From Nostoc desertorum CM1-VF14 (lineage in GTDB: Bacteria; Cyanobacteriota; Cyanobacteriia; Cyanobacteriales; Nostocaceae), in assembly GCA_019359245.1 (NCBI GenBank), contig JAHHHR010000024.1:1-64000 (forward strand): 64,000 bases of DNA, given 5' to 3'. This document shows positions 53,286 through 60,965 of this stretch, in pieces. The notes under the pieces are model-generated. The model was not told where the DNA came from, made no database searches, and saw nothing but the letters and a program-made list of their open reading frames with translations. Positions within the stretch are counted from its first letter, which is position 1, and every line of letters begins with the position of its first letter. Position numbers and translations under genes: made by a program.

Positions 53286-54134
53286 ATGAAATCCATTTCT
53301 TCTACTTCTACAGATTTTTCTGCAAGACATACAAAAAATAAAAATAAACTTCAGGTATTTTTGTTAAAAAGTCGCTATATTCAGATATTAATCCCTTGGG
53401 TTGTACCCATAACAATTATTATTGTTTGGCAGATCCTTTCTGCTATTGGCTTTATCCCTACAAGAATCTTACCTGCTCCATTAAGCGTAGTCGTTGCTGC
53501 AATTAACTTAACTAAAAGTGGTGAACTATTTAGACATATTAGCATTAGTGCCACACGCGCAATTACAGGTTTTTTAGTTGGAGGAGGTATTGGTTTTTCT
53601 TTAGGCTTGCTAAATGGCATTTCTACTCTTGCCGAAAAGCTTTTAGATACATCTATCCAAATGTTGCGTAATATACCTAATTTGGCTTTAATTCCCCTCG
53701 TGATTTTGTGGTTTGGTATTGGGGATGAAGCTAGATTATTTCTTGTTTCATTAGGTGTTATGTTCCCTATCTATTTAAATACTTTTCATGGGATTCGCAG
53801 TGTTGATCCTGGATTAATTGAGATGGGGAAAGTTTACGGTTTAAATTATTGGGGTTTATTCTGGCGAATTATTTTACCAGGATCAATTTCTTCTATTTTG
53901 GTTGGTGTACGCTTTTCTTTGGGGATTATGTGGTTGACACTTATTGTAGCCGAAACTATTGCGGCTGATTCTGGTATTGGTTATATGGCTATGAATGCTA
54001 GAGAATTTATGCAAACCGATGTTGTGGTTTTGAGTATTTTTCTATATGCATTGTTTGGCAAACTGGCAGATGTCATCGCTAGACAGTTAGAAAAATCTTG
54101 GTTGCAGTGGAATCCCAGTTATATAAAAGGTTAA
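53286..54134 (+). CDS. ssuC: Sulfonate-type ABC transporter permease (SsuC)
   Basis: 282 residues, six hydrophobic segments. The cytoplasmic EAA-type loop is EMGKVYGLNYWGLFWRIILPGSI. IGFIPTRILPAPLSVV near residue 55 and EFMQTDVVVLSIFLYALFGK near the C terminus match SsuC/TauC. It is the only permease of this type in the window. A terminator follows it. Confidence 0.9.
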   Translation: MKSISSTSTDFSARHTKNKNKLQVFLLKSRYIQILIPWVVPITIIIVWQILSAIGFIPTRILPAPLSVVVAAINLTKSGELFRHISISATRAITGFLVGGGIGFSLGLLNGISTLAEKLLDTSIQMLRNIPNLALIPLVILWFGIGDEARLFLVSLGVMFPIYLNTFHGIRSVDPGLIEMGKVYGLNYWGLFWRIILPGSISSILVGVRFSLGIMWLTLIVAETIAADSGIGYMAMNAREFMQTDVVVLSIFLYALFGKLADVIARQLEKSWLQWNPSYIKG

Positions 54135-54165
54135 TTATCAAGTTTTATTGATAACAAACTAGAAC

Positions 54166-54202
54166 AACCCCTATTTCTTGAAGAAGTTGGGGTTTTGTTT
54201 TT
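54166..54202 (+). terminator. Rho-independent terminator after ssuC
   Basis: AACCCC and GGGGTT enclose an inner stem TTCTT/AAGAA, followed by TTGTTTTT. It lies 32 bases after the ssuC stop. Confidence 0.8.
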
Positions 54203-54371
54203 GCGATGATCTCAACTCCAGATGAAAAAGAGATAGAAATGTAATGAATTGTCGCAATAATCAAATTATGGGTCTTATATTTTGACGAAATTAGATAATA
54301 TATAATATAATCTACATTAAGTCTATCGAATTAGTGGCTTTTAGGTTGGTCAGTTAAAAGGAGAAATTACA

Positions 54372-54614
54372 ATGACATTAGCCCAAAATATTAGTATCCA
54401 AAACAATAAGAGCGTAAAACCTGATTCTTTGTGGAAGGTATCACAACTAAGAACATCTTTGTTAAATCGGCTGTGGTGGCATATTAATGCTTATACGACT
54501 GTTTTAGGAATTATGCTACTGAGTGTTGCTAGCCTAGGATTTTTATATATGCATTACTCTGGGCAAAAATTGGCTCAAGTTTTCCAGAAAAATACTGTTT
54601 TAAAACAAGAATGA
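54372..54614 (+). CDS. Small single-span membrane protein of unknown function
   Basis: 80 residues with a hydrophilic N half (NISIQNNKSVKPDSLWKV) and one transmembrane segment, TTVLGIMLLSVASLGFLYM, near residue 50. AAAGGAG lies 9 bases before the ATG. Its stop overlaps the start of the PhnD-like gene (ATGA), so both are translated together. It may anchor or assist that protein. Confidence 0.72.
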   Translation: MTLAQNISIQNNKSVKPDSLWKVSQLRTSLLNRLWWHINAYTTVLGIMLLSVASLGFLYMHYSGQKLAQVFQKNTVLKQE

Positions 54615-55444
54615 CTATATTAACAAGCTTACGGGCTATATCTTACTTAGCTCCTAATTCGTTTGGATTATATCAGGCGATCGCAGCTTATTTAAGCCGT
54701 GTTTTACAAGTAGAAATCCAACTACACCAAGGTGAATGCGATCCCCTCCAAGATCCTCTATTATTTCAAGACAAAATAGACCTAACTTTTATTTGTGGAT
54801 TACCACTAATTCGCTACAATCAAGTGGTTTTAGACCAATTACAGACATTGGTTGCACCTGTGATGCAAGCACCCCGGTATGATAACTGTCCTGTTTACTA
54901 TGCAGATATAATTGTCAAGGCTAATAGTAATATCAAAAAGTTTGCCGATTTGTCAGGGAAAACATTTTGCTATAACGACTCTGGTTCTAACAGTGGCTAT
55001 AATTTACCTCATCACTGGTTAAGTCAAGAAAAATATCCACAAAATTTCTTTGGAAAAACTATAGAATCAGGTTCTCATCAGCGTTCAATTCGCTGGGTAG
55101 TTGAGGGACTGGCAGATTGTGCAGCCATTGACAGTGTAGTGTTAGAACAAGAATTAAGCGATGTTCCTGAATTATCACAGCATTTGCGTGTGGTGCAAGT
55201 GATAGGGCCTTCTCCGATGCCACCATTAGTAGTAGCACAGCGTCTAGGTATCCCCTTAATTCAGCAAATGCAATTGGCGCTACTCCAACCAGATGCAGAG
55301 TTGCAAGGAGTTATGAAAAAGTTTGGTGTTAAGCGTTTTGCCGCAGTGAAATTAGAACATTATCAGGTACTCAAACAGATTTATAAAAAGGCATCGGGAA
55401 AACCTGTTCTTTTTAAAGATGGAATGAAAGATGCCCCAACTTGA
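54611..55444 (+). CDS. PhnD-like substrate-binding protein without signal peptide
   Basis: 277 residues. SYLAPNSFGLYQAIAAYLSRVL, FICGLPLIRY, YADIIVKANSNIKKFADLSGKTFCYND and SGSNSGY match the phosphate/phosphonate-binding PhnD-like superfamily. The N terminus begins directly with the first strand and no signal peptide is seen, so it may be cytoplasmic or depend on the membrane protein encoded just upstream. Ligand unknown. Confidence 0.8.
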   Translation: MTILTSLRAISYLAPNSFGLYQAIAAYLSRVLQVEIQLHQGECDPLQDPLLFQDKIDLTFICGLPLIRYNQVVLDQLQTLVAPVMQAPRYDNCPVYYADIIVKANSNIKKFADLSGKTFCYNDSGSNSGYNLPHHWLSQEKYPQNFFGKTIESGSHQRSIRWVVEGLADCAAIDSVVLEQELSDVPELSQHLRVVQVIGPSPMPPLVVAQRLGIPLIQQMQLALLQPDAELQGVMKKFGVKRFAAVKLEHYQVLKQIYKKASGKPVLFKDGMKDAPT

Positions 55445-55451
55445 CGGTTTA

Positions 55452-55470
55452 CATCACCTAAAAGGTGATG
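55452..55470. terminator. Hairpin between convergent genes
   Basis: CATCACCT, loop AAA, AGGTGATG: a perfect 8-bp stem, 8 bases after the PhnD-like stop and 13 before the TPR gene end. There is no T tract on the plus strand. It probably separates the two transcripts. Confidence 0.55.
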
Positions 55471-55482
55471 GGATGAGCTTAA

Positions 55483-56733
55483 TCAGGCGGTAATGCCATA
55501 AATCCTACTCTGCTTTTGTGTCCATAACACAGCATCATGATAAATTTCCTCAAATAAAACTCGTTGTGCATGACTCCCTCCAATCTCATACAAGCGTGGT
55601 AAAACCAATTTGAGTTCGGTAACAGCTGTGTTAAAGTCACCTTTGGCATGAGCTACCATACCTCTAGCTGCGGGAATCGCTACCTCTAACCAACTCTTTT
55701 GCAAAAAGGGATTGATACTCAAGGCATGATCATGCATACTCTGAAGCATCTCATTTACCCAACCAGTATGTCCGGCTTTGGCAAGGGCATAGACATAATG
55801 CAAGTCCTGGAATGGTAATGCGTGTTCATCAATACGGCTGTAAAGATAAGGAATGATACTTTGCCAACGTTTTCCTACATTTACCCCACGTAATTCTAGA
55901 CGTAATAATAATGAAATTGCACCTACTTGGTCTTTAGGAGATTGTTTATTTGCACGTTCCCAAATGTGGTTATCATATAATGAAGCAACTTTCTGGTAGT
56001 TTTTTTGCTCCAAATAATACAGTGCAATGTGCCACCAGTTATGGGTATAAAGCATAGAATTGCAGTTCTTCCAAGTATCTGCGAAACTCTCCATCCAAGC
56101 TATACCTTCATTGACTCTTCCTTGAGTTTCCATCACATGAGCTAAAGCATGGTGCGCCCAAGGATCATATCTATTTAAAGCGATCGCCTCACGTGCCATT
56201 TTTTCTGCTGCTTCTAATTGGTGACATTGTTCTAAGCCGAAAGCCACCATGCCATATAAATAATGTTGTTGGGGATTGCTAGGTAAAACTTTCTGGGCAA
56301 TTTTCAGTAATTTTTCTTTTTTACCTGTATAAAAATAGTGATACTGCCCCTGCTGGACCGATATTAAATCACGAGGAAATTTGTTGGTAATCTGTTCATG
56401 AAAGGCGATCGCTCGATCAATTTCTTGATTCGCCCAAGCTAAAATTGCCTGCACATATAATTTTTCTCTGTAAGTAACCTTGGCTAAATTCCGTTGGATT
56501 ACTTGCAAATATGGTTGTACTTGCTGCCAAGCTTTGCTGTTTTCTTGCGTAAGATAATAAGCGGCTGCATAAGCATGAGCTAAAACACAAGTTGGATCAG
56601 CCTCAATTGCTTGTAAAATCGCTGTTTCTGCATTTTGACCATAACACAGTGCTTGATCAATGAAACGGTTAATAGCTGCGATCGCTTGGGCTGAATCTGT
56701 CGTCACTACCAGTCCTTGTGCATCTTTAAGCAT
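55483..56733 (-). CDS. TPR-repeat protein (TTC38-like)
   Basis: 416 residues, all helical. QALCYGQNAETAILQAIEADPTCVLAHAYAAAYYL and YDPWAHHALAHVMETQGRVNEGIAWMES are tetratricopeptide-like and resemble the TTC38 family. Cytoplasmic. AAGGAATTCATC precedes the ATG. It is divergent from ssuD and separated from it by three operator palindromes, so the two are probably co-regulated. Function unknown. Confidence 0.82.
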   Translation of the reverse strand: MLKDAQGLVVTTDSAQAIAAINRFIDQALCYGQNAETAILQAIEADPTCVLAHAYAAAYYLTQENSKAWQQVQPYLQVIQRNLAKVTYREKLYVQAILAWANQEIDRAIAFHEQITNKFPRDLISVQQGQYHYFYTGKKEKLLKIAQKVLPSNPQQHYLYGMVAFGLEQCHQLEAAEKMAREAIALNRYDPWAHHALAHVMETQGRVNEGIAWMESFADTWKNCNSMLYTHNWWHIALYYLEQKNYQKVASLYDNHIWERANKQSPKDQVGAISLLLRLELRGVNVGKRWQSIIPYLYSRIDEHALPFQDLHYVYALAKAGHTGWVNEMLQSMHDHALSINPFLQKSWLEVAIPAARGMVAHAKGDFNTAVTELKLVLPRLYEIGGSHAQRVLFEEIYHDAVLWTQKQSRIYGITA

Positions 56734-56767
56734 GATGAATTCCTTGCAGCAAGATTTATAATCCTAA

Positions 56768-56795
56768 GTACGGTAAGTTTATCGATTTTATGTAC
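56768..56795. promoter_or_regulatory. 28-bp palindromic operator, site 11
   Basis: Left half GTACGGTAAGTTT, spacer AT, right half CGATTTTATGTAC. It is nearest to the leftward TPR gene (35 bases from its ATG) and is likely to control it. Confidence 0.7.
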
Positions 56796-56845
56796 TTTTA
56801 TAAATTAGAGTATGTCACAGCCCACACAAAACTGCAAGCATTTAA

Positions 56846-56873
56846 CTACTGTAGCTTGATAAACTTGCCGTAT
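56846..56873. promoter_or_regulatory. 28-bp palindromic operator, site 12
   Basis: Left half CTACTGTAGCTTG, spacer AT, right half AAACTTGCCGTAT. It is the middle of the three sites between the TPR gene and ssuD. TATTTAG follows on the plus strand. Confidence 0.65.
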
Positions 56874-56936
56874 TTAGTTTTGTAAAAGTATTGCGTTGCT
56901 TGATTATTTGTGCGATATTCTAAAAGTGACTAAATA

Positions 56937-56964
56937 ATACGGTATTTATATCAATTTACTGTAT
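56937..56964 (+). promoter_or_regulatory. 28-bp palindromic operator, site 13
   Basis: Left half ATACGGTATTTAT, spacer AT, right half CAATTTACTGTAT. TATTTAAAT follows as the -10 region of ssuD, 43 bases before its ATG. Centre-to-centre distances of sites 11-13 are 78 and 91 bases. Confidence 0.72.
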
Positions 56965-57007
56965 TTAAATAGCCAAGAAATATTGCAGCTACTCTGACAT
57001 AGATATC

Positions 57008-58153
57008 ATGCAGCTACTTTGGTTTATTCCGACTCACGGTGAAGGGCGCTATCTTGGTACTGCCATAGGCGGGCGGGCAGTCAACTTTGATTACTGGCGG
57101 CAGATTGCCCAAGCAGTAGATCACTTAGGTTTCGCAGGGGCATTACTACCTACAGGCCGTTCATGTGAAGATGCGTGGATTTTGGCATCAACTTTGGTAA
57201 CGCACACTAAACAGATGAAATTTCTGGTGGCAATACGTCCAGGTTTGATGTCACCAGGAGTAGCAGCAAGGATGGCGGCAACATTTGACCGCATTTCTGG
57301 CGGAAGATTGCTAATTAATGTGGTTACAGGTGGCGATCCCGTAGAGTTAGCAGGAGATGGGTTACATCTTTCCCATGACGATCGCTACAGATTAACAGAT
57401 GAATTTTTAGCAGTGTGGCGGCAGATAGCAGCCGGAGAGACTGCCGACTTAGAGGGAGATTATCTGAATATTCAAGGTGGAAAACTGTTATTTCCCCCAG
57501 TCCAAAAACCGCATCCACCCCTGTGGTTTGGAGGTTCTTCCCCCGTTGCCCAAGAAGTTGCTGCCAAACACGTAGATGTATATTTAACTTGGGGCGAACC
57601 ACCAGAACAAGTTGCCCAAAAGATTGCCTCTGTACGTAGACTAGCAGCAGCCCAAGGCAGAACATTACGTTTTGGGATTCGTCTACACGTCATTGTGCGG
57701 GAGACAGAAAGCCAAGCATGGGATGCAGCCAACAATTTAATTCGCTACGTAGACGAAGAAGCGATCGCTGAATCCCAACAAGCCTATGCACGCATGGACT
57801 CTGAAGGACAACGCCGGATGAAAGAATTACACAACGGCTCTCGTGAAGCATTAGAAATCAGCCCGAATTTATGGGCAGGAATTGGCTTAGTTCGTGGTGG
57901 TGCCGGCACAGCCTTAGTAGGCGATCCCGATACCGTAGCTCAAAGAATGCTGGAATATCAAGAATTAGGCATAGATACCTTCATCTTCTCTGGTTATCCG
58001 CATCTAGAAGAGGCATATCGAGTAGCAGAACTACTCTTTCCTCGTTTACCCCTAGAAAATCAGCCAATAGCAGAACCGCAACTAATCAGTCCCTTTGGCG
58101 AAATTGTAGCCAACCGAGAATTCCCCAAACAGCAAATAGCCACCGTAGATTAA
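57008..58153 (+). CDS. ssuD: FMNH2-dependent alkanesulfonate monooxygenase (SsuD)
   Basis: 381 residues, the normal SsuD length. LLWFIPTHGEGRYLGTAIGG, FDYWRQIAQAVDHLGFAGALLPTGRSCEDAW and FDRISGGRLLINVVTGGDPVELAGDG are diagnostic of SsuD. It converts alkanesulfonates with FMNH2 and O2 to aldehydes and sulfite. The reduced flavin must come from an NAD(P)H:FMN reductase such as SsuE, which is not encoded in this window. It is separated by 4 kb from ssuC but shares the operator palindrome type with the rest of the island. Confidence 0.93.
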   Translation: MQLLWFIPTHGEGRYLGTAIGGRAVNFDYWRQIAQAVDHLGFAGALLPTGRSCEDAWILASTLVTHTKQMKFLVAIRPGLMSPGVAARMAATFDRISGGRLLINVVTGGDPVELAGDGLHLSHDDRYRLTDEFLAVWRQIAAGETADLEGDYLNIQGGKLLFPPVQKPHPPLWFGGSSPVAQEVAAKHVDVYLTWGEPPEQVAQKIASVRRLAAAQGRTLRFGIRLHVIVRETESQAWDAANNLIRYVDEEAIAESQQAYARMDSEGQRRMKELHNGSREALEISPNLWAGIGLVRGGAGTALVGDPDTVAQRMLEYQELGIDTFIFSGYPHLEEAYRVAELLFPRLPLENQPIAEPQLISPFGEIVANREFPKQQIATVD

Positions 58154-58272
58154 AAACACTCTACGTACCTCTGTCTTGAAAAGTTTTCTACGCAGGGAAG
58201 CCCGGCTCTGATTTGCTTTGCATATCTCTGCGTTTGAAAACCCCCAAAGGTCTAACTTAACGTGACACCTTA

Positions 58273-58698
58273 TTACTCCAGAATATAAGTATTCAAATAA
58301 TCTAAGGGAACCGTGAATACATAGTATAGTACTCCCCCACCCAAGAAAAGCACAGCTAAACTAGCGAGAATTATCCAACGATCTGGTGGTTGATAAGTAT
58401 CTTCGTCAATATCTCGGCGAACTGCGAAATAATGCTGAGTTGAAAGTAATACTGATAACACACCGACTAAAGCGAATGCTAAACCCAACTTCCAACCATT
58501 ACCAGGAGGTTGTGGTGCTATGGGCGGTTGGATAATCCGCAATCGCACAATTAAAACACCAAAACCCATGAGTGCAACACCACTCCTCATCCATGCCAAA
58601 TAAGTACGTTCATTAGCTAAATGATCCCGGACTCGATCTGACCTATACTTCTTTTTTTCTAACTTATTCACTTCTAATTTTTCTGTTTCCACTTTCAT
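58273..58698 (-). CDS. YidH/DUF202-family membrane protein
   Basis: 141 residues. RVRDHLANERTYLAWMRSGVALMGFGVLIV is the family's conserved N-terminal motif and first transmembrane segment. Two more segments are LGLAFALVGVLSVLLS and WIILASLAVLFLGGGVLYYVF. Inner-membrane, function unknown. It stands alone. Confidence 0.85.
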   Translation of the reverse strand: MKVETEKLEVNKLEKKKYRSDRVRDHLANERTYLAWMRSGVALMGFGVLIVRLRIIQPPIAPQPPGNGWKLGLAFALVGVLSVLLSTQHYFAVRRDIDEDTYQPPDRWIILASLAVLFLGGGVLYYVFTVPLDYLNTYILE

Positions 58699-58845
58699 AT
58701 AAATTAAACTGCGGCTAGCTCTTCAAATTATTCAATATTTTAACCATTTTATTGCAACTACTAATTTCATCTTGATAAATACTACGAGGCTATACACAGT
58801 ATGATTACTAATCTGAAGTATTACTCAGCTTTAGTACTATCAAGC

Positions 58846-59005
58846 CTCAGAGGATGTCTGAGAAGTATCAAATATTTGTTGATTCCCCTAACCCCCCCTT
58901 AAAAAAGAGGGAACAAGAACCTGAAAGCCCTAAAATTTAACAGGGGATTTAGGGAGAGCTATCAGCGTTCTGTGTATACAAAAAACTTCTCAGACATTCT
59001 CTCAG
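58846..59005. mobile_element. 160-bp MITE-like element
   Basis: The terminal 21 bases, ending ATGTCTGAGAAGT on the left and starting ACTTCTCAGACAT on the right, are inverted repeats matching at 19 of 21 positions. The inside is A+T-rich with AACCCCCC and GGGGATTTAGGGAG. No clear target duplication was found. No coding capacity. Confidence 0.65.
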
Positions 59006-59025
59006 CATATTTTCCAGAATTAGAA

Positions 59026-59160
59026 CCAATACGTTTGGGTTAAGCATCTCTTTCTTCTCTCTGCATCCTCTACGCCTTCTCTACGAGACGCTACGCGAAT
59101 GCGTCTACGTTAAAAATTGATTTTGGTAACACAGTTTTAGGCTTAACTGAAACGTATTGG
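59026..59160. mobile_element. 135-bp MITE-like element with 8-bp target duplication
   Basis: The terminal 20 bases, CCAATACGTTTGGGTTAAGC and the complement of GCTTAACTGAAACGTATTGG, match at 18 of 20 positions. AATTAGAA flanks it on both sides (59018-59025 and 59161-59168). The ends resemble those of the 74-bp element at 24184 (CAATAC, GG, TAA). The inside carries a small-repeat module GAGACGCTACGCGAATGCG. Confidence 0.8.
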
Positions 59161-59181
59161 AATTAGAACTGTGATGTCTCT

Positions 59182-60009
59182 TTAACCAAAGCGTCCACTA
59201 ATATAATCTTCAGCTTCTTTAGTTTGAGGAGAACTGAACATTTGGGCTGTAGGATTAAACTCAACTAATTTTCCGCGACGTTTGCCATGCTCATCAATTT
59301 CTGTATTGAAGAAAGCAGTGAAATCTGCCACTCTCGAAGCTTGCTGCATATTGTGAGTTACCATGATGATGGTGTATTGCTGCTTGAGTTCTAAACAGAG
59401 TTCTTCTACTTGGCGGCTAGAAATTGGGTCAAGAGCAGAACATGGTTCATCCATTAATAATACGTCTGGCTTCATAGCGATCGCTCTTGCTATGCAAAGT
59501 CGTTGCTGTTGTCCACCAGATAATGCAGTACCCTTCTCTTTAAGTTTGTCTTTGACTTCATCCCAGATAGCAGCGCGTCTGAGTGAATTTTCTACCAATT
59601 CATCGATGTTACCTTTGTAACCGTTAGCCCGCGGCCCAAAGGAAATATTTTCGTATATTGACTTAGGGAACGGATTTGGTCTTTGAAAAACCATCCCGAC
59701 TTGGCGGCGTAATTTTACAGAATTTATCTTAGGATCATAAATGTTGCGATCGCGGTAATTCAACTTACCCTCTACCTTCGCTCCAGGGATTAAATCATTC
59801 ATCCGATTGAAGCAACGCAGTAAGGTACTTTTACCACATCCTGAAGGGCCAATAAAAGCAATGATTTGTTTTTCAGGAATTTTTAGGTAAACATCTACAA
59901 GTGCCAAAAATCCATTATAAAAAACCTTCACACCTTCAACATTGAACACACCATTATCTTGGTTAATTGTGGCGCTATCTGATTTACTTCTACTATTGCT
60001 ATAAGTCAT
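59182..60009 (-). CDS. pstB: Phosphate ABC transporter ATPase PstB
   Basis: 275 residues. Walker A GPSGCGKST, signature LSGGQQQR, Walker B VLLMDEPCSALDP and IIMVTHNMQQASRVAD are typical of PstB. Last gene of the leftward pstSCAB operon. It powers high-affinity phosphate import. Confidence 0.94.
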   Translation of the reverse strand: MTYSNSRSKSDSATINQDNGVFNVEGVKVFYNGFLALVDVYLKIPEKQIIAFIGPSGCGKSTLLRCFNRMNDLIPGAKVEGKLNYRDRNIYDPKINSVKLRRQVGMVFQRPNPFPKSIYENISFGPRANGYKGNIDELVENSLRRAAIWDEVKDKLKEKGTALSGGQQQRLCIARAIAMKPDVLLMDEPCSALDPISSRQVEELCLELKQQYTIIMVTHNMQQASRVADFTAFFNTEIDEHGKRRGKLVEFNPTAQMFSSPQTKEAEDYISGRFG

Positions 60010-60060
60010 TTTGCGTATTTCCTAATATCTGTGAATGTAATCAATTAGATATTTCATTAC

Positions 60061-60960
60061 CTAATGTATTGAGAAGCGCTGGCGGATATAAATTGCTACA
60101 CCATTTAAAACTAAAATCAAGAGCAACAACGCAATAATTGTCGCCGCAGCTGCATCAGCAAAACCTGGTTCAGGACGAGTGATATAACTGTAAATTTGAA
60201 TGGGTAATGCCATAAATCTCTGAAACAAACCAGGGTTAAAGGTGAGAAAACCTACAGCACCTACAACAATTAGAGAGGCTGCATCACCAATAGCGCGGGA
60301 TACAGAGATAATCACCCCAGTCAAAATACCAGGAATAGCATAAGGTATCACATGACTACTGATAGTTTTCCATTTGGTGACACCTAAGCCGTAGGAAGCA
60401 TTTCTTAAGGAATCTGGGACAGCGCGAATTGCTTCTCTAGCTGTCACAATAATTACTGGCAAAGACAACAAAGATAAAGTCAATGCACCGGAAATCAAAG
60501 CGGGACCGAACCCAAGCAAATAATTGAAAACTCCTAAACCCAGCAATCCATAAACAATAGAAGGTACACCCGCCAGATTGCTGATATTAATCTCAATAAT
60601 CGCTGTCCACCAAGCTTTAGGTGCATACTCTTCTAGATATAAAGCTGCTCCGACACCAATGGGGACAGTGACTCCAATCACAATAATTCCTAAAAGGATA
60701 CTGCTGACAATAGCAGGACGGATGCCACCTTGGTCAGGAAAACGAGAAGGGGTTTCTGTTAGAAAACCGGGTGTTAAAAATCTGGCTAATCCATCTCGAA
60801 AAATATCAAAAAGTAGCAAAGCCAGAACAAATATACCAATCAGCAGCCCTAACAAAAAAACTATTTCAAATACTTTTCCTAACGTCTCTCTACTCTCAAC
60901 ATTATCAGCAAACTCTGCCGCAGAATTTAGAGAATCATCTTGTTGATAACTTGTAGTCAT
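60061..60960 (-). CDS. pstA: Phosphate ABC transporter permease PstA
   Basis: 299 residues, six transmembrane segments. SNLAGVPSIVYGLLGLGVF and AIRAVPDSLRNASYGLGVTKWKTI (EAA loop) are diagnostic of PstA. It is 5 bases behind pstC and 51 before pstB. Confidence 0.94.
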   Translation of the reverse strand: MTTSYQQDDSLNSAAEFADNVESRETLGKVFEIVFLLGLLIGIFVLALLLFDIFRDGLARFLTPGFLTETPSRFPDQGGIRPAIVSSILLGIIVIGVTVPIGVGAALYLEEYAPKAWWTAIIEINISNLAGVPSIVYGLLGLGVFNYLLGFGPALISGALTLSLLSLPVIIVTAREAIRAVPDSLRNASYGLGVTKWKTISSHVIPYAIPGILTGVIISVSRAIGDAASLIVVGAVGFLTFNPGLFQRFMALPIQIYSYITRPEPGFADAAAATIIALLLLILVLNGVAIYIRQRFSIH

Positions 60961-60965
60961 ACTTA

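Noticed and set aside
1854..56964. The palindrome as a NtcA, Fur/Zur or Pho box
   Set aside because: There is no GTA-N8-TAC core, no GATAAT triplets and no direct 8-mer repeats. The 13-2-13 plan with inward CG pairs is different.
1854..56964. The palindrome as a dispersed mobile repeat
   Set aside because: All sites are at promoter distance with adjacent -10-like hexamers. The arms vary in a binding-site-like manner, there are no target duplications, and none was noticed inside genes. A genome count is still needed.
58860..59180. A terminator or structured RNA upstream of pstB's end
   Set aside because: The inverted repeats are far apart and have MITE-type ends. One has an 8-bp flanking duplication.
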